From NCBI GenBank assembly GCA_902800585.1, contig CADCEW010000018.1:1-35967 (forward strand): DNA of 35,967 nucleotides, written 5' to 3'. A model generated the notes under the pieces. The model was not told the DNA's origin. It searched no databases and saw only the letters and a program-made list of their open reading frames with translations. This document shows positions 1 to 6,860 of this stretch, piece after piece. The translations under genes and the position numbers were made by a program. This stretch comes from an uncultured Prevotellaceae bacterium. GTDB taxonomy: Bacteria > Bacteroidota > Bacteroidia > Bacteroidales > Bacteroidaceae. The first letter of the stretch is position 1. Every line of letters begins with the position of its first letter.

Positions 1-42
1 CTAGAACGTATTAATCGAAAGCATCTGGAACGTTATAGATAG
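1..42 (+). CDS. Possible C-terminal tail of an upstream gene (partial)
   Basis: Frame 1 is open from the window edge for 13 codons (LERINRKHLERYR) and ends in TAG. A terminator-like hairpin follows at 103-127, as expected after the end of a gene. The fragment is too short to assign a family, and it could be chance. Confidence 0.3.
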   Translation, partial: LERINRKHLERYR

Positions 43-102
43 GTAGTGATTGAAATACAATGATGCCAGAAGTAAGAACCAATAAAACGATATGAAAGAT
101 GG

Positions 103-135
103 AAGCCTGAGCAAAATGCTTGGGCTTTTTCTTTG
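103..135 (+). terminator. Intrinsic terminator, junction repeat copy 1
   Basis: AAGCCTGAGC (103-112) pairs with GCTTGGGCTT (118-127) across a 5-base loop, using two G-U pairs, and a T-rich tract follows. The same hairpin recurs at 2568, 5433 and 6772. The tail contains TTTG (132-135), which is the -33 element of the next promoter. Confidence 0.8.
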
Positions 136-162
136 TCATTTCAAAAAAAATGACTACCTTTG
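132..162 (+). promoter_or_regulatory. Bacteroidetes-type promoter (copy 1 junction)
   Basis: TTTG (132-135) and TACCTTTG (155-162) are separated by 19 bases. The expected start near 166-168 would give a short RNA ending at the terminator at 215-246, before the ORF6N gene and its own promoter. Confidence 0.65.
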
Positions 163-165
163 CAG

Positions 166-246
166 CCAATTAATGTTACAAATTTTTATGGTTAATAGTA
201 AAGAGTAAGTTTTTCCGCATAGTCTGTGAAGATTGTGCGGTTTTTT
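166..246 (+). ncRNA. Candidate short transcript or attenuated leader
   Basis: The segment lies between the promoter at 132-162 and a terminator whose stem is CCGCATA (215-221) with TGTGCGG (234-240), followed by six Ts. It could be a standalone RNA of about 80 bases. It also contains an 11-codon reading frame (173-208, starting MLQIFMV) with no strong residue bias, so a classical attenuator leader is not evident. It has no resemblance I recognise to a known RNA family. Confidence 0.35.
215..246 (+). terminator. Terminator hairpin upstream of ORF6N gene
   Basis: A seven-base stem CCGCATA/TGTGCGG (one T-G pair) with a 12-base loop is followed by TTTTTT. Confidence 0.55.
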
Positions 247-310
247 ATGTTAATCTAGGTAAAAAGAGAGGCGTTCTTCGATAGAAATAGCTGAGTCGTA
301 GAAAGCCGAT

Positions 311-341
311 TTTGTTGTTTAATATTTTTGTAGTAATTTAG
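311..341 (+). promoter_or_regulatory. Promoter of ORF6N gene
   Basis: TTTG (311-314) and TAATTTAG (334-341) are 19 bases apart. The stretch TTGTAGTAATTT is shared with the promoter at 6801-6831. Confidence 0.55.
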
Positions 342-378
342 CACTCCGAATAGCGACATCAACTATTCAACAAGCATT

Positions 379-708
379 ATGAACGAAATAGAAGCAATAC
401 AGAACATAATCTATGAGATTCGTGGTCAGCGTGTCATGCTGGATCGCGATTTGGCAGAGTTATATCAGGTAACTACAGGTAATTTGAACAAAGCCGTGAA
501 GAGGATCATCAGAAGATTTCCACCAGACTTTATGTTTCAACTGACAAAAGAAGAATTCGATTTCTTAAAACAAACTTTGATATTCCAAAATGGATTTTCA
601 AGTTGGGGAGGTACTCGTATGCAACTTGATGCTATCAGTACGGCTCTTGCCGAGTTGCAATCAAAAGAGCCAAAGCCCCGAAAGAAGATTTTTATACAAG
701 AAGAATAA
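379..708 (+). CDS. Short ORF6N-domain protein, internally deleted
   Basis: The first 75 residues match the ORF6N (KilA-N-like DNA-binding) domain: IYEIRGQRVMLDRDLAELY, then AVKRIIRRFPPDFMFQLTKEE. Such proteins are common in Bacteroidetes phages and accessory islands, and their role is poorly known. Full-length members continue after the SSWGGTR-type segment with a conserved YAFTEQG-like motif and a helical tail. Here SSWGGTRM runs straight into QLDAISTALAELQ and a basic tail (KPRKK) that resembles the normal C-terminus. The 109-residue protein is therefore probably an in-frame internal deletion, and may be non-functional or a compact variant. It has its own promoter at 311-341. The family assignment is from recognition; the deletion is inferred. 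Confidence 0.75.
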   Translation: MNEIEAIQNIIYEIRGQRVMLDRDLAELYQVTTGNLNKAVKRIIRRFPPDFMFQLTKEEFDFLKQTLIFQNGFSSWGGTRMQLDAISTALAELQSKEPKPRKKIFIQEE

Positions 709-794
709 TTAATAACATATAGTATATTTATTAGTTTAATTTTGTTTTTTTTCCTTGGGTCGTGAGATTCGAGGATATTTTTTGTTGCTTATTA

Positions 795-826
795 TTTGTG
801 ATGTTGGAAAATTCTTCCTACCTTTG
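795..826 (+). promoter_or_regulatory. Promoter of first FecR-domain gene
   Basis: TTTG (795-798) and TACCTTTG (819-826) are 20 bases apart. The start codon lies 29 bases beyond the box. The untranslated stretch resembles the one before the lipoprotein gene at 6861 (shared ACTAATAA and GATA). Confidence 0.65.
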
Positions 827-855
827 TAGCATAGAACTAATAACACGATACGATT

Positions 856-2538
856 ATGAAAACAATTTCGAGGATGATGATGACTATAGTGCTGCTGATG
901 ATGGCGCTGACTGCGAGTGCACAGGAAACGAAAAATGGTGTAACAAGCGGAAAGATGAGCGCTATTTCCAGTCAAAAGGAAATTTCTTATAGTTTTTCTG
1001 GCGGTACTGTGACGCGTGATGATATGCAAGGTAGCGGAGATGGCGGACATTACGATTATGAGGTTGAAGAGGGAGCAACGATCAATCTTTCATGTGGTGG
1101 AACTGAAAATGTTCTAATCGGTGTAACAGCAAATAATAAATCGACGATTCTTGCTTCAGGTGCAAAGTCTGCATCGTGTTCTTATAAGGTTCCGACCGGG
1201 TTAAAGAAATTTAGAATCACCATGTGTAATGATGGGAGTTCTCGTCATCCTATAATGAATATAAATTGTACTGTCAAAAAAGCCTCGAAACAAACAGCAC
1301 CTGCAAGAAAGGAAAAAACTGATGATGAGAAGTTTCCAACAATTTTACGTGCTCCGAAGAATAATGGTTGTCACCAAAAGGACAGTAAAATCCGGTTCAA
1401 CGACTTCTGGGGAGAAGTGAAAATCCGTTGTAACTTTGAAGAGGATGATTCTTATGAATTTGTTGACATTGGTACCGTTATCTATGAGGACGACCGAATT
1501 AAGACGGAGGAAGAGTCAGGCGCCATCTTAGGATTGGAGGATATGAGTACCTATGTCATCAAGCCTGAAACCACTCTTATTATTCATACGGATGAAAAGA
1601 AAACGTCCAAATTGGAGTTGATAATTGGAACGACGATATCCAATATCAAAAAGATGGCAGAGGGAAAATCATTGGAAGTAGAGATGTCCCAATGTGTATG
1701 TGGCATAGAAGGTACCATTGTCGTGTTTGAGCAGAAAGGAAAGGAGTCCAATGTTTGGCTGATGGCTGGCGCTGTAAGCGTCAAGAGCAAGAAGACAGGA
1801 AAGGTGACGAAATTGCAGCCTGGTCAGCGAAGCATTACTGGTACGAATGGCGTGGTACAGGTGAAGTCATTTAATATAGAAGAGGGTGCCAAGAAGTTCG
1901 GCATCAAGATGAGCGACATCAATAACCACTATAGCAAGAAGACAAACAAGACCACAAATACCAACACGACGTCAACCACTAAAACTGCCCCAGGCAAATA
2001 TGCCCGTTATGGTGTGAAGTGTGGTATCGTGAAACGTGTTGAGACGACTGCCAAGGAGCGTACCTATACTACTACATGGTTTGACGACTACGGCCGTTTG
2101 GAGCGTATCGAGAACACCAAGAAAGAGACAAAGAGCGGTAATAACTGGGTGAGTGCCGCCAATTATAAGTTTGTTACCATCATCAAGGACGACAAGCAGT
2201 ATCGTCTTGATCCTAATCGTAAGCGTGGTACATCCTATTCCCTCAGTACTATAACCAACTTCATAGACCCCAACCTGAAACTGGTAAAGGGCTATGGTGT
2301 GCAGAAGACGAATGGCAAGGCAACAGTAGATAACCGTCAATGTGATGTGTTCAAGGGCAAAGAGCCAAAACTCGCTGGCGATGCCACCGTTGAGCACTAT
2401 GTATGGCAGGGCATTCCGTTGAAGAGCGTGGAGAAGGCTCCTGATGGTACAACCACCACGACACTGCAATCGATAGAGTTGCCCAATAGCATAGATGCCT
2501 CTAAGTTCGAGATTCCGAAAGGATATACAGTGAAGTAA
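856..2538 (+). CDS. Secreted FecR-domain protein, paralogue 1
   Basis: This 560-residue protein starts with a Sec signal peptide (MKTISRMMMTIVLL, cleavage after ASAQ-like residues about 20-23). Residues about 25-140 form a strand-rich domain I cannot name. Residues about 175-345 look like a FecR domain: GEVKIRC, then DDRIKTEEESGAILGLED, a GIEGT turn, and WLMAGAVSVKS ending in LQPGQ. FecR proteins are usually anti-sigma/signal transducers next to a sigma factor and a TonB receptor, but neither is present and there is no membrane segment after the signal peptide. The C-terminal 180 residues may form a DUF4412-like domain, which is uncertain. The FecR core is nearly identical in DNA to the gene at 3823. 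The ATG at 856 was chosen for its signal peptide and the promoter at 795-826. Its exact function is unknown. Confidence 0.8.
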   Translation: MKTISRMMMTIVLLMMALTASAQETKNGVTSGKMSAISSQKEISYSFSGGTVTRDDMQGSGDGGHYDYEVEEGATINLSCGGTENVLIGVTANNKSTILASGAKSASCSYKVPTGLKKFRITMCNDGSSRHPIMNINCTVKKASKQTAPARKEKTDDEKFPTILRAPKNNGCHQKDSKIRFNDFWGEVKIRCNFEEDDSYEFVDIGTVIYEDDRIKTEEESGAILGLEDMSTYVIKPETTLIIHTDEKKTSKLELIIGTTISNIKKMAEGKSLEVEMSQCVCGIEGTIVVFEQKGKESNVWLMAGAVSVKSKKTGKVTKLQPGQRSITGTNGVVQVKSFNIEEGAKKFGIKMSDINNHYSKKTNKTTNTNTTSTTKTAPGKYARYGVKCGIVKRVETTAKERTYTTTWFDDYGRLERIENTKKETKSGNNWVSAANYKFVTIIKDDKQYRLDPNRKRGTSYSLSTITNFIDPNLKLVKGYGVQKTNGKATVDNRQCDVFKGKEPKLAGDATVEHYVWQGIPLKSVEKAPDGTTTTTLQSIELPNSIDASKFEIPKGYTVK

Positions 2539-2567
2539 ATTTGAAGTCTGATGTAAGAAGTATGATA

Positions 2568-2600
2568 AAGCCTGAGCTAAATGCATGGGCTTTTTCTTTG
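2568..2600 (+). terminator. Terminator, junction repeat copy 2
   Basis: AAGCCTGAGC (2568-2577) faces GCATGGGCTT (2583-2592) with one A-A mismatch, followed by TTTCTTTG. The tail supplies the -33 TTTG of the Fic promoter. The repeat also includes GTCTGATGTAAGAAG upstream (2546-2560), found again at the third copy. Confidence 0.7.
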
Positions 2601-2627
2601 TCAATTAAATAAAATATATTATCTTTG
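2597..2627 (+). promoter_or_regulatory. Promoter of fic gene, fused to terminator
   Basis: TTTG (2597-2600) and TATCTTTG (2620-2627) are 19 bases apart. The ATG of the Fic gene is at 2635, only 7 bases after the box, so the message probably has almost no leader. Confidence 0.7.
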
Positions 2628-2634
2628 CATAAGA

Positions 2635-3783
2635 ATGGACGAAAAGGAACGATATATCAATTTCGACGAGTATATCCGTCAAGGTGAGCCTCAGAAACGC
2701 GAACGTGCTGAAGCATGGCGCGTGGCTATTGGATTGCAGGCTGTAGATGGGCTGAAGACATCTGAATATCTGCAAGAAACAGCGCGTCGTAATATCGAAG
2801 GAGAGATTACCATTGATGAAGCGCGTGAACTGGTGAAACAGTATTATATCAAGAAAACGACTCATGACAAAGGTGACGAAGATAAAGAAGAGGCAGACCG
2901 TGTATCAAGCAATATCTCGAAACTCTTGCAGACAGATGCTTTTACATATAGTGTAGCTGGGTTGGTTGCTATTCATCGCGCCATCTTCGAAGGTGTGTTT
3001 AAGCATGCAGGGCGATTCCGCGACTACGACATCTCGAAAAAGGAGTGGGTGCTGCGAAACGATACTGTGCTTTATGGACGCTGGCAGGATCTTCGGATGA
3101 CAGTAGAATACGATCTGGAACAAGAGCGGCAGTTCGCCTATACAGCCTTAAACAAAGACGAGATGGTAGAACACTTGGCAAAGTTTGTAGCTGGCTTGTG
3201 GCAGATTCATCCCTTTGGTGAGGGCAACACTCGAACCACTGCTGTTTTTACCATCAAGTATCTGCGCATGTTGGGATTCAGCGTAAACAACGACCTGTTT
3301 GAGCGCCATTCATGGTATTTCCGCAATGCACTGGTTCGTGCCAATTATCGTAATGTGCAGAAAGGCATTAATGCTGAGCCATTATTTCTAATACGCTTCT
3401 TCCGTAACCTGTTACTGGGTGAGGACAATCTGCTGAAAAACAGATACATGATGATAGATGGACCAGAGGAATGGAAAATGCCCGAAAGCGAACAAGCCCC
3501 CGATAAGTACAGGACAAGTACAGGACAAGTACAGGACAAGTTGCACACAGACAACCCCAATGTTGAAAGACTGGTTCATGTAATTGGTGAACAGGAACTG
3601 TCAGTAAAAGAAATGATGAATGGAGTAGGTCTTAAAGGACGTGATAATTTCTTGAATCTTTATCTTAATCCTGCAATAGCAGAGGGTTATGTCCGTCTGT
3701 TATATCCTCAATCCCCTCGTCATCCCCGCCAGAAATACTTGTTGACTGTAAAGGGACTGACGTTGTATAACGAAACTTCGTAA
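2635..3783 (+). CDS. Fic family protein with VbhA-like N-terminus
   Basis: Fic enzymes transfer AMP or other nucleotide parts onto target-protein hydroxyls. The motif HPFGEGNTRT sits at residues 192-201, preceded by the substrate-clamp segment KKEWVLRNDTVLYG. Residues about 25-62 (ARRNIEGEITIDEARELV, then QYY) resemble the built-in VbhA-type antitoxin helix, so the protein is probably autoinhibited. The last arginine of the classical HxFx(D/E)GNxRxxR motif is replaced (TRTTAV), as in relatives of this branch that I recall. A linker with an 11-bp tandem repeat (3505-3540) joins the Fic core to a C-terminal winged-helix-like domain ending PRQKYLLTVKG. The ATG at 2635 fits the promoter box. Upstream in-frame codons lie within the terminator, so a longer start is unlikely. 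The target is unknown. Confidence 0.88.
   Translation: MDEKERYINFDEYIRQGEPQKRERAEAWRVAIGLQAVDGLKTSEYLQETARRNIEGEITIDEARELVKQYYIKKTTHDKGDEDKEEADRVSSNISKLLQTDAFTYSVAGLVAIHRAIFEGVFKHAGRFRDYDISKKEWVLRNDTVLYGRWQDLRMTVEYDLEQERQFAYTALNKDEMVEHLAKFVAGLWQIHPFGEGNTRTTAVFTIKYLRMLGFSVNNDLFERHSWYFRNALVRANYRNVQKGINAEPLFLIRFFRNLLLGEDNLLKNRYMMIDGPEEWKMPESEQAPDKYRTSTGQVQDKLHTDNPNVERLVHVIGEQELSVKEMMNGVGLKGRDNFLNLYLNPAIAEGYVRLLYPQSPRHPRQKYLLTVKGLTLYNETS
3505..3540 (+). repeat. 11-bp tandem repeat inside fic
   Basis: Three exact copies of AAGTACAGGAC (3505-3515, 3516-3526, 3527-3537) are followed by AAG. The unit length is not a multiple of three, so gaining or losing one copy would shift the frame before the C-terminal domain. 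Confidence 0.9.
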
Positions 3784-3791
3784 CTATTTTG
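3763..3791 (+). promoter_or_regulatory. Probable promoter of second FecR gene
   Basis: TTG (3763-3765) lies inside the 3' end of the Fic gene and TATTTTG (3785-3791) 19 bases later. The -7 box is one base short of consensus. The leader to the ATG at 3823 is about 28 bases. Confidence 0.4.
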
Positions 3792-3822
3792 CATCATATT
3801 AATAACTAAAATACAAAAGCGT

Positions 3823-5394
3823 ATGAAGACAATTTCGAGGATAATGATGACTATCGCGCTGCTGTTGGTGGCACTGATAGCGAATGCACAGTATAAGACA
3901 GAAGGAACTATCAATTCCCTCTCTTGGAGAGAAGGGATGACTTACTCTTTCTCAGGCGGTAGGGTAATAGAGAAGGAAACTCCTGAGAAGGACTGCATAG
4001 AATATACGTATGAGGTAGAAGAGGAAACGGAACTTTCGTTCTCATGCAGCAGGACAAAAAGTCCTAAAAAAGGGGGAAGTGTGCCTAAAGTTGAAATTTT
4101 TGACGACAAAGGCAAAAGGATAAAAAAAGCTACAGGTGTAGAAACAGCATCGATGACCTATAAGGTTCCTAAATGGAAAAAAGAATTTACTGTGACACTT
4201 GGAATTTCGTTGATGTCAAATACTGTGGCTGAGGTGGTCATAAAATGCATCGTGATACCTAAGAAAAAAACAGCCCCATACAATGTAAATGTTTGTCCCC
4301 ATTGTCATCATAAAGACAGTAAGATCAGGTTCAACGACTTATATGGAGAAGTCAGTATTCGTTGTAACTTTGAAGATGATGATGCCTATGAATATGCCGA
4401 ACTTGATACTGAAATCTTCGAGGACGATAGAATAAGAACAAAGGAGGAATCAGGTGCTATCTTGGGATTAGAGGATATGAGTACCTATGTCATCAAGCCT
4501 GAAAGCACTCTTATTATTCATACGGAGGAAGAGAAAATGTCCAAATTGGAGTTGATAATTGGAACGACGATTGCCAACTTCAAAACGCTGTGGGAGGGCA
4601 AAACCTTAGAAGTAGAGATGTCCCAATGTGTATGTGGCATAGAAGGTACCATTGTCGTGTTTGAGCAGAAAGGAAAGGAGTCCAATGTTTGGCTGATGGC
4701 AGGCGCTGTAAGCGTCAAGAGCAAGAAGACAGGAAAGGTGACGAAGTTGCAGCCTGGTCAGCGAAGCATTACTGGTACGAATGGCGTGGTACAGGTGAAG
4801 TCATTCAATATCGAAGAGGGTGCCAAGAAGTTCGGCATCAAGATGAGCGACATCAACAACCACTATAGCAAGAAGACGAGTACAGCTCCTGTTAAGAAGA
4901 CCAATATTCTGCCCTCCAGCAGTAATAACCGCTATGAAGTAAAGTGTGCTGTGGTGAAGTATAAGTACACCGAAGGAAAGGTTACTGGTCAGCAAGAGCG
5001 TGCCTTTGACAACTACGGAAAACTGGAGCGACGCCACGAGAAGACGTCAAAACTAGAGACCTATCTTTATATTCGTGACAATAAGAATTACAATCTTAAC
5101 GTCAAGAAGAAGACGATGACAGTCAAAGCCGACAATCAGCTGAACTTCCGCAATCCCAATGAGTCTAGAATAAAGAAAACGGATAAGCGGAAAACAGCCA
5201 CCATATTAGGTAAGACCTGCACGCTCTATCAGACGAGCAGTTCCGACTATTGGGTATGGAAGGGCATTGTACTGAAGAAGGTGGATCACAAGAAGGATGG
5301 CACTCAGGCCATCATAGAAGCCACGTCTATCCAGACACCTGCATCTTTACCCGCCTCGACGTTCGAAGTCCCGAAAGGATATAAGACGAAATAA
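3823..5394 (+). CDS. Secreted FecR-domain protein, paralogue 2
   Basis: This 523-residue paralogue of the gene at 856 has the same layout: a near-identical signal peptide (MKTISRIMMTIALLLVALIANAQ), a divergent strand-rich N-terminal domain, a FecR-like domain at about residues 165-335, and a divergent C-terminal domain. From SQCVCGIEGT through NHYSKKT the two proteins are identical, and their DNA differs there only at scattered synonymous sites. The flanking domains share far less. This suggests recent conversion or module exchange in the core. No sigma factor, receptor or membrane anchor is nearby, so the usual FecR signalling role is doubtful. Both proteins carry several cysteines in the mature part, including SQCVCG in the core. 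Its exact function is unknown. Confidence 0.8.
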   Translation: MKTISRIMMTIALLLVALIANAQYKTEGTINSLSWREGMTYSFSGGRVIEKETPEKDCIEYTYEVEEETELSFSCSRTKSPKKGGSVPKVEIFDDKGKRIKKATGVETASMTYKVPKWKKEFTVTLGISLMSNTVAEVVIKCIVIPKKKTAPYNVNVCPHCHHKDSKIRFNDLYGEVSIRCNFEDDDAYEYAELDTEIFEDDRIRTKEESGAILGLEDMSTYVIKPESTLIIHTEEEKMSKLELIIGTTIANFKTLWEGKTLEVEMSQCVCGIEGTIVVFEQKGKESNVWLMAGAVSVKSKKTGKVTKLQPGQRSITGTNGVVQVKSFNIEEGAKKFGIKMSDINNHYSKKTSTAPVKKTNILPSSSNNRYEVKCAVVKYKYTEGKVTGQQERAFDNYGKLERRHEKTSKLETYLYIRDNKNYNLNVKKKTMTVKADNQLNFRNPNESRIKKTDKRKTATILGKTCTLYQTSSSDYWVWKGIVLKKVDHKKDGTQAIIEATSIQTPASLPASTFEVPKGYKTK

Positions 5395-5401
5395 ATTTGA
5401 A

Positions 5402-5422
5402 GTCTGATGTCTGATGTAAGAA
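5402..5422 (+). repeat. 7-bp tandem array after second FecR gene
   Basis: GTCTGAT, GTCTGAT and GTAAGAA follow directly after the stop codon region. Because the period is 7, the TGA, TGA and TAA triplets fall in three different frames. Confidence 0.6.
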
Positions 5423-5432
5423 GTTAGAAAGT

Positions 5433-5465
5433 AAGCCTGAGCAAAATGCTTGGGCTTTTTCTTTG
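5433..5465 (+). terminator. Terminator, junction repeat copy 3
   Basis: AAGCCTGAGC (5433-5442) pairs with GCTTGGGCTT (5448-5457), followed by a T-rich tract. This copy is identical in stem and loop to copy 1. It lacks a good -7 box at the usual distance, and the next gene uses a promoter about 85 bases further on. Confidence 0.8.
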
Positions 5466-5543
5466 TTAATTCGAAATAATGGTATTCATATTTCGGATTT
5501 TCTAAGAATATCCGAAGTATAACTTCAGATTTTCTGCATTTTT

Positions 5544-5575
5544 TTTGTTGTTATTAATAAAAAGTTTTATCTTTG
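5544..5575 (+). promoter_or_regulatory. Promoter of DUF4143 ATPase gene
   Basis: TTTG (5544-5547) and TATCTTTG (5568-5575) are 20 bases apart, 25 bases before the start codon. Confidence 0.6.
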
Positions 5576-5600
5576 CAGGCGATATAAAAACAAATAGCAG

Positions 5601-6746
5601 ATGCTTGAAAGGATATTAAAACTGACAGAAGTTGAAGAAGACAGCCTGTTCCTATGGGGTAGCCGTCAGACAGGAAAGAGTACATTGCTGAAAGCACTCT
5701 TTCCTAAAGCCCGTCTCTATGACCTTTTAAAAACAGATGTGCGTATGGCATTTCAACTTCACCCTTCCCGTTTGCGAGAAGAATGTGAAATGCTGGATGA
5801 AGGAGAACTGGTGATCATAGACGAAGTACAGAAAGTACCTGCATTACTTGACGAAGTTCACTGGCTGATAGAAAATCGTGGATTACGATTTATTCTTAGT
5901 GGATCCAGTGCCCGTAAACTACGCAGAAGTGGAGCAAACCTTCTTGGAGGAAGGGCTTTGAGGCGAACTTTGTTTCCATTAGTCAGTGCAGAGATTCCCG
6001 ACTTTGACTTGAAACGTGCATTGAACAACGGCATGTTGCCTCGTCATTATCTGGTGGCAGACCCATCAAAACGCATACAAGCCTACATTGGTGATTATCT
6101 ACAGCAGGAAATCGTAGAGGAGGCCATCGTTCGTCAGTTAGATGCTTTCACACGCTTTCTGCAGGTAGCAGCCCTGAGTAATACAGAAATAGTCAATTAT
6201 ACGAATATCGCACAGGATTGTGGTGTGTCAGCCAAGACGGTTAAAGAGTATTTTGCCATTTTGGAAGAGACGATGTTAGGATTCTATCTGCCTGCCTTTA
6301 CTCATGTTGTGAAACGTAGGCTCATACAATCACCTAAATTCTATTATTTCGATGTGGCTATAGCCAATCATCTGTTACATCGCACTCCACTTCAGCCAGG
6401 TAATGATATATATGGACATGCACTTGAGCATCTGGTGGTCCAAGAACTGAGGGCATATCTTTCATATTATTATGGTGAGGACAAAACACTAAGTTATTGG
6501 CGTACATTAGACAATAAATATGAGGTGGATGCTATCATAGGTGATGCTGAGATAGCCATAGAAGTAAAATCTTCAGACAATGTGACATCACACGACACAA
6601 AGGGGTTGAGGGCCTTCGGAGAAGAACATCCCAATGCCAAATTAATATTGCTATCGATGGAGGACAGACCAAGAAAACTGAACGACATCGAGATGTGGCC
6701 AGTAGAACAATTCCTACATAGGCTTTGGACTAGAAGAGTAGTTTGA
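5601..6746 (+). CDS. AAA ATPase with DUF4143 domain
   Basis: This 381-residue protein has an N-terminal P-loop ATPase of the AAA_14 type: Walker A GSRQTGKST at residues 20-28, Walker B LVIIDE at 70-75, and a sensor-like LSGSSARKLR. The C-terminal half is a DUF4143 domain with a restriction-nuclease-like signature (EVDAII near residue 308 and IEVKSS near 320). Proteins of this kind are widespread in anaerobes, often in several copies, and their biological role is not established; a link to DNA or mobile elements has been proposed. Length and motifs look intact. It stands alone between two copies of the repeated terminator, which fits a self-contained cassette. Confidence 0.88.
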   Translation: MLERILKLTEVEEDSLFLWGSRQTGKSTLLKALFPKARLYDLLKTDVRMAFQLHPSRLREECEMLDEGELVIIDEVQKVPALLDEVHWLIENRGLRFILSGSSARKLRRSGANLLGGRALRRTLFPLVSAEIPDFDLKRALNNGMLPRHYLVADPSKRIQAYIGDYLQQEIVEEAIVRQLDAFTRFLQVAALSNTEIVNYTNIAQDCGVSAKTVKEYFAILEETMLGFYLPAFTHVVKRRLIQSPKFYYFDVAIANHLLHRTPLQPGNDIYGHALEHLVVQELRAYLSYYYGEDKTLSYWRTLDNKYEVDAIIGDAEIAIEVKSSDNVTSHDTKGLRAFGEEHPNAKLILLSMEDRPRKLNDIEMWPVEQFLHRLWTRRVV

Positions 6747-6771
6747 TGTCTGAGTAAGAAGATATAGAACT

Positions 6772-6804
6772 AAGCCTGAGCGAAATGCTTGGGCTTTTTC
6801 TTTG
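6772..6804 (+). terminator. Terminator, junction repeat copy 4
   Basis: AAGCCTGAGC (6772-6781) pairs with GCTTGGGCTT (6787-6796), followed by a T-rich tract whose TTTG (6801-6804) is the next -33 element. Upstream, GTTTGAT, GTCTGAG and GTAAGAAG echo the other copies. Confidence 0.8.
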
Positions 6805-6831
6805 TCATTTCAAAATTTTGTAGTAATTTCG
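6801..6831 (+). promoter_or_regulatory. Promoter of lipoprotein gene, fused to terminator
   Basis: TTTG (6801-6804) and TAATTTCG (6824-6831) are 19 bases apart, the same spacing as in copies 1 and 2. The start codon lies 29 bases downstream. Confidence 0.6.
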
Positions 6832-6860
6832 CATCATAAAACTAATAAAATGATATACAG

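Noticed and set aside
92-208. A 38-codon frame running through the first terminator (starting MKDGSLSK)
   Set aside because: It crosses a terminator and a promoter, so it cannot be one transcript unit; openness is probably chance.
736-1050. Minus-strand open frame over the start of the first FecR gene
   Set aside because: It is antisense to a signal peptide and promoter, has no family resemblance, and its composition reflects the opposite strand.
1972-2604. Minus-strand frame of 210 codons over the FecR C-terminus
   Set aside because: It is a shadow of the real gene, starts inside the terminator repeat and shows no recognisable domain.
3505-3540. CRISPR-like array
   Set aside because: The repeats are 11 bases, directly adjacent without spacers, and inside a coding sequence.
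856-5394. FecR/sigma regulatory system for iron or glycan uptake
   Set aside because: No sigma factor or TonB receptor is adjacent, and the proteins have signal peptides without a later membrane anchor.
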